DNA of 5,984 nt from Parcubacteria group bacterium GW2011_GWA2_47_7 (GTDB taxonomy: Bacteria > Patescibacteriota > Minisyncoccia > Phycocordibacterales > UBA6899), in contig LCOM01000057.1 in assembly GCA_000999395.1 (NCBI GenBank), forward strand, positions 1 through 5,984. The letters run 5' to 3'. The notes under the pieces were generated by a model. It had not been told where the DNA came from and did no database searches. It was given only the letters and a program-made list of their open reading frames with translations. Positions 5,633-5,984 of this stretch are shown one piece after another. The translations under genes were made by a program, and so were the position numbers. How positions within the stretch are numbered: the stretch's first letter is position 1; each line of letters starts with the position of its first letter.

Positions 5633-5683
5633 AGAGTACTTCCAAATTTCAGCACTCGAAGACTCAATGAAATTTTAGGTCGC
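5633..5683. repeat. Structured repeat element, copy B
   Basis: Read on plus: flank AGAGTACTTCC (5633-5643), arm AAATTTC (5644-5650), 18-nt loop, arm GAAATTT (5669-5675), flank TAGGTCGC (5676-5683). The arms differ from copy A at three positions, and each change is matched on the other arm, so complementarity is kept while the loops are unrelated. The copy abuts the tRNA-Ile fragment at 5683. Confidence 0.65.
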
Positions 5684-5706
5684 TCAAACTTGGGACCTCG
5701 TCATTA
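5683..5706 (-). repeat. Partial tRNA-Ile duplicate
   Basis: These 24 nt match 5760-5783 inside the tRNA-Ile gene at 23 positions, in the same orientation and 77 bp away. The copied part runs from anticodon position 36 through the 3' anticodon stem, the variable loop and the 5' T-stem to T-loop position 59. The single difference changes the invariant C56 to T. The sequence on either side does not continue the tRNA fold, so this is a fragment and not a second tRNA. Confidence 0.75.
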
Positions 5707-5745
5707 CCTGCCCGACTTCGCCTTAATCGTCTGCACCATTTAGGG

Positions 5746-5819
5746 TGCGCATGCCAAGACTCGAACTTGGGACCTCGTCATTATCAGTGACGCGCTCTAA
5801 CCACCTGAGCTACACGCGC
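5746..5819 (-). tRNA. tRNA-Ile (anticodon GAT)
   Basis: The 74 nt fold as a complete cloverleaf. The acceptor stem pairs GCGCGTG with CATGCGC (one G-U pair). The D-stem is GCTC/GAGC with a loop AGGTGGTTA, the anticodon stem CGTCA/TGACG with loop CTGATAA, the variable loop AGGTC, and the T-stem CCAAG/CTTGG with loop TTCGAGT. The discriminator is A, as in other isoleucine tRNAs. The next bases are CCC, so the CCA tail is not encoded and must be added by the CCA-adding enzyme. The GAT anticodon reads AUC and AUU. Confidence 0.96.
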
Positions 5820-5838
5820 ATTTTTCTGCGATAGCGAA

Positions 5839-5867
5839 AATATAGCAAAAAGGACCGTTTATCGCAA
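5839..5867 (-). promoter_or_regulatory. Promoter of the tRNA-Ile gene
   Basis: TTGCGA (5862-5867) and TATATT (5839-5844) are separated by 17 bp on the minus strand. Transcription would start near 5832, 13 nt before the mature tRNA. A 7-bp inverted repeat, TGCGATA (5827-5833) and TATCGCA (5860-5866), brackets the core promoter and overlaps both the -35 box and the start point. Confidence 0.65.
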
Positions 5868-5894
5868 TGCTCGGAAACATTAACAATTCAACCA

Positions 5895-5914
5895 CTGTGC
5901 GCTGAAGCGCACAG
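5895..5914. terminator. GC-rich hairpin, candidate terminator
   Basis: CTGTGCGC (5895-5902) and GCGCACAG (5907-5914) form a perfect 8-bp stem around a 4-nt loop (TGAA on plus, TTCA on minus). It lies upstream of the tRNA promoter and after a possible minus-strand gene end at 5954, a logical terminator position. The minus-strand 3' flank (TGGTTGAATTGTT) is only moderately U-rich. Confidence 0.45.
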
Positions 5915-5939
5915 ACTGCTTTGTAGACTAGAAGTCAGA

Positions 5940-5955
5940 AATAGGTTCACCTATT
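5940..5955. repeat. 7-bp dyad
   Basis: AATAGGT (5940-5946) and ACCTATT (5949-5955) are perfectly complementary with a 2-bp centre. The centre is too short for an RNA hairpin without opening a pair, so this looks more like an operator-type DNA dyad. It directly follows the possible gene end at 5954. Confidence 0.45.
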
Positions 5956-5984
5956 ATGGTTTTTCAACGCGGAAGGGGTCATCT
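5954..5984 (-). CDS. Possible C-terminal end of an unidentified gene
   Basis: One minus-strand frame enters from the right edge, reads DDPFRVEKP and ends at TAA followed directly by TAG. It is followed by a dyad and a GC-rich hairpin, as expected after a gene end. Nine residues are too few to identify a family or to exclude chance. A plus-strand frame starting at 5956 is an alternative. Confidence 0.3.
   Translation of the reverse strand, partial: DDPFRVEKP

Noticed and set aside
5422..5670. Plus-strand 82-codon frame over the slipin promoter and repeat elements
   Set aside because: It crosses a promoter and both structured repeats, has no ribosome site, and its His/Ser-rich product matches no family.
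5580..5706. CRISPR array or integron attC sites
   Set aside because: Only two units, with short split flanks and variable arms inside each unit. There is no constant repeat with uniform spacers, no cas gene, and no attC core motif.
5683..5819. Attachment site of an integrated element at tRNA-Ile
   Set aside because: The duplicated piece is internal to the tRNA, not its 3' end, and only 77 bp lie between the copies, with no integrase in the window.

Overview
The window looks like a chromosomal piece from a small-genome bacterium, most probably a member of the Candidate Phyla Radiation (Patescibacteria). The clues are a DNA-binding type IV secretion-type ATPase, a short RsmI, a secreted DUF4015 protein, an unusual hexulose-phosphate-synthase-like protein, scarce Shine-Dalgarno sequences and a tRNA without an encoded CCA. 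The taxonomic call is inference; no phylogenetic marker was compared.

Left part (1-2349), all on the minus strand in transcription order: a small acidic hypothetical protein (2349-2110), a membrane-anchored DUF4015 putative glycoside hydrolase (2106-787), a stem-loop, and the N-terminal half of a HerA/VirD4-like ATPase (680 to the left edge). The first two are 3 nt apart and probably co-transcribed. The ATPase has its own -10 box.

Middle (2547-4596): a STAS/SpoIIAA-like protein (2978-2547) follows rsmI (3727-3032), both on minus. rsmI is divergent from a plus-strand HUMPS-family (HPS/OMPDC-like) gene (3784-4596), and two candidate promoters interleave in the 56 bp between them. A perfect 12-bp stem closes the plus gene and faces the convergent slipin/Band 7 gene (5423-4656).

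Right part (5424-5984): about 320 bp without a convincing protein gene separate the slipin gene from a minus-strand tRNA-Ile(GAT) with a good promoter. This interval is the most unusual part. It holds two tandem elements with identical flanks and 7-bp inverted-repeat arms that differ between the copies yet stay complementary. Directly next to them is a 24-nt copy of the middle of the neighbouring tRNA-Ile, with one substitution at the invariant C56. A 10-mer from the element flanks recurs in inverse orientation at the 3' end of the slipin gene. At the far right edge are two strong dyads and what may be the last nine codons of another minus-strand gene.

The genes do not form one pathway. They combine cell-surface or secretion functions (ATPase, DUF4015, slipin), ribosome modification (RsmI), sugar-phosphate metabolism (HUMPS) and translation (tRNA). 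Several start codons lie only 6-9 nt after a TATAAT-like box and lack a Shine-Dalgarno sequence, suggesting leaderless or nearly leaderless transcripts.
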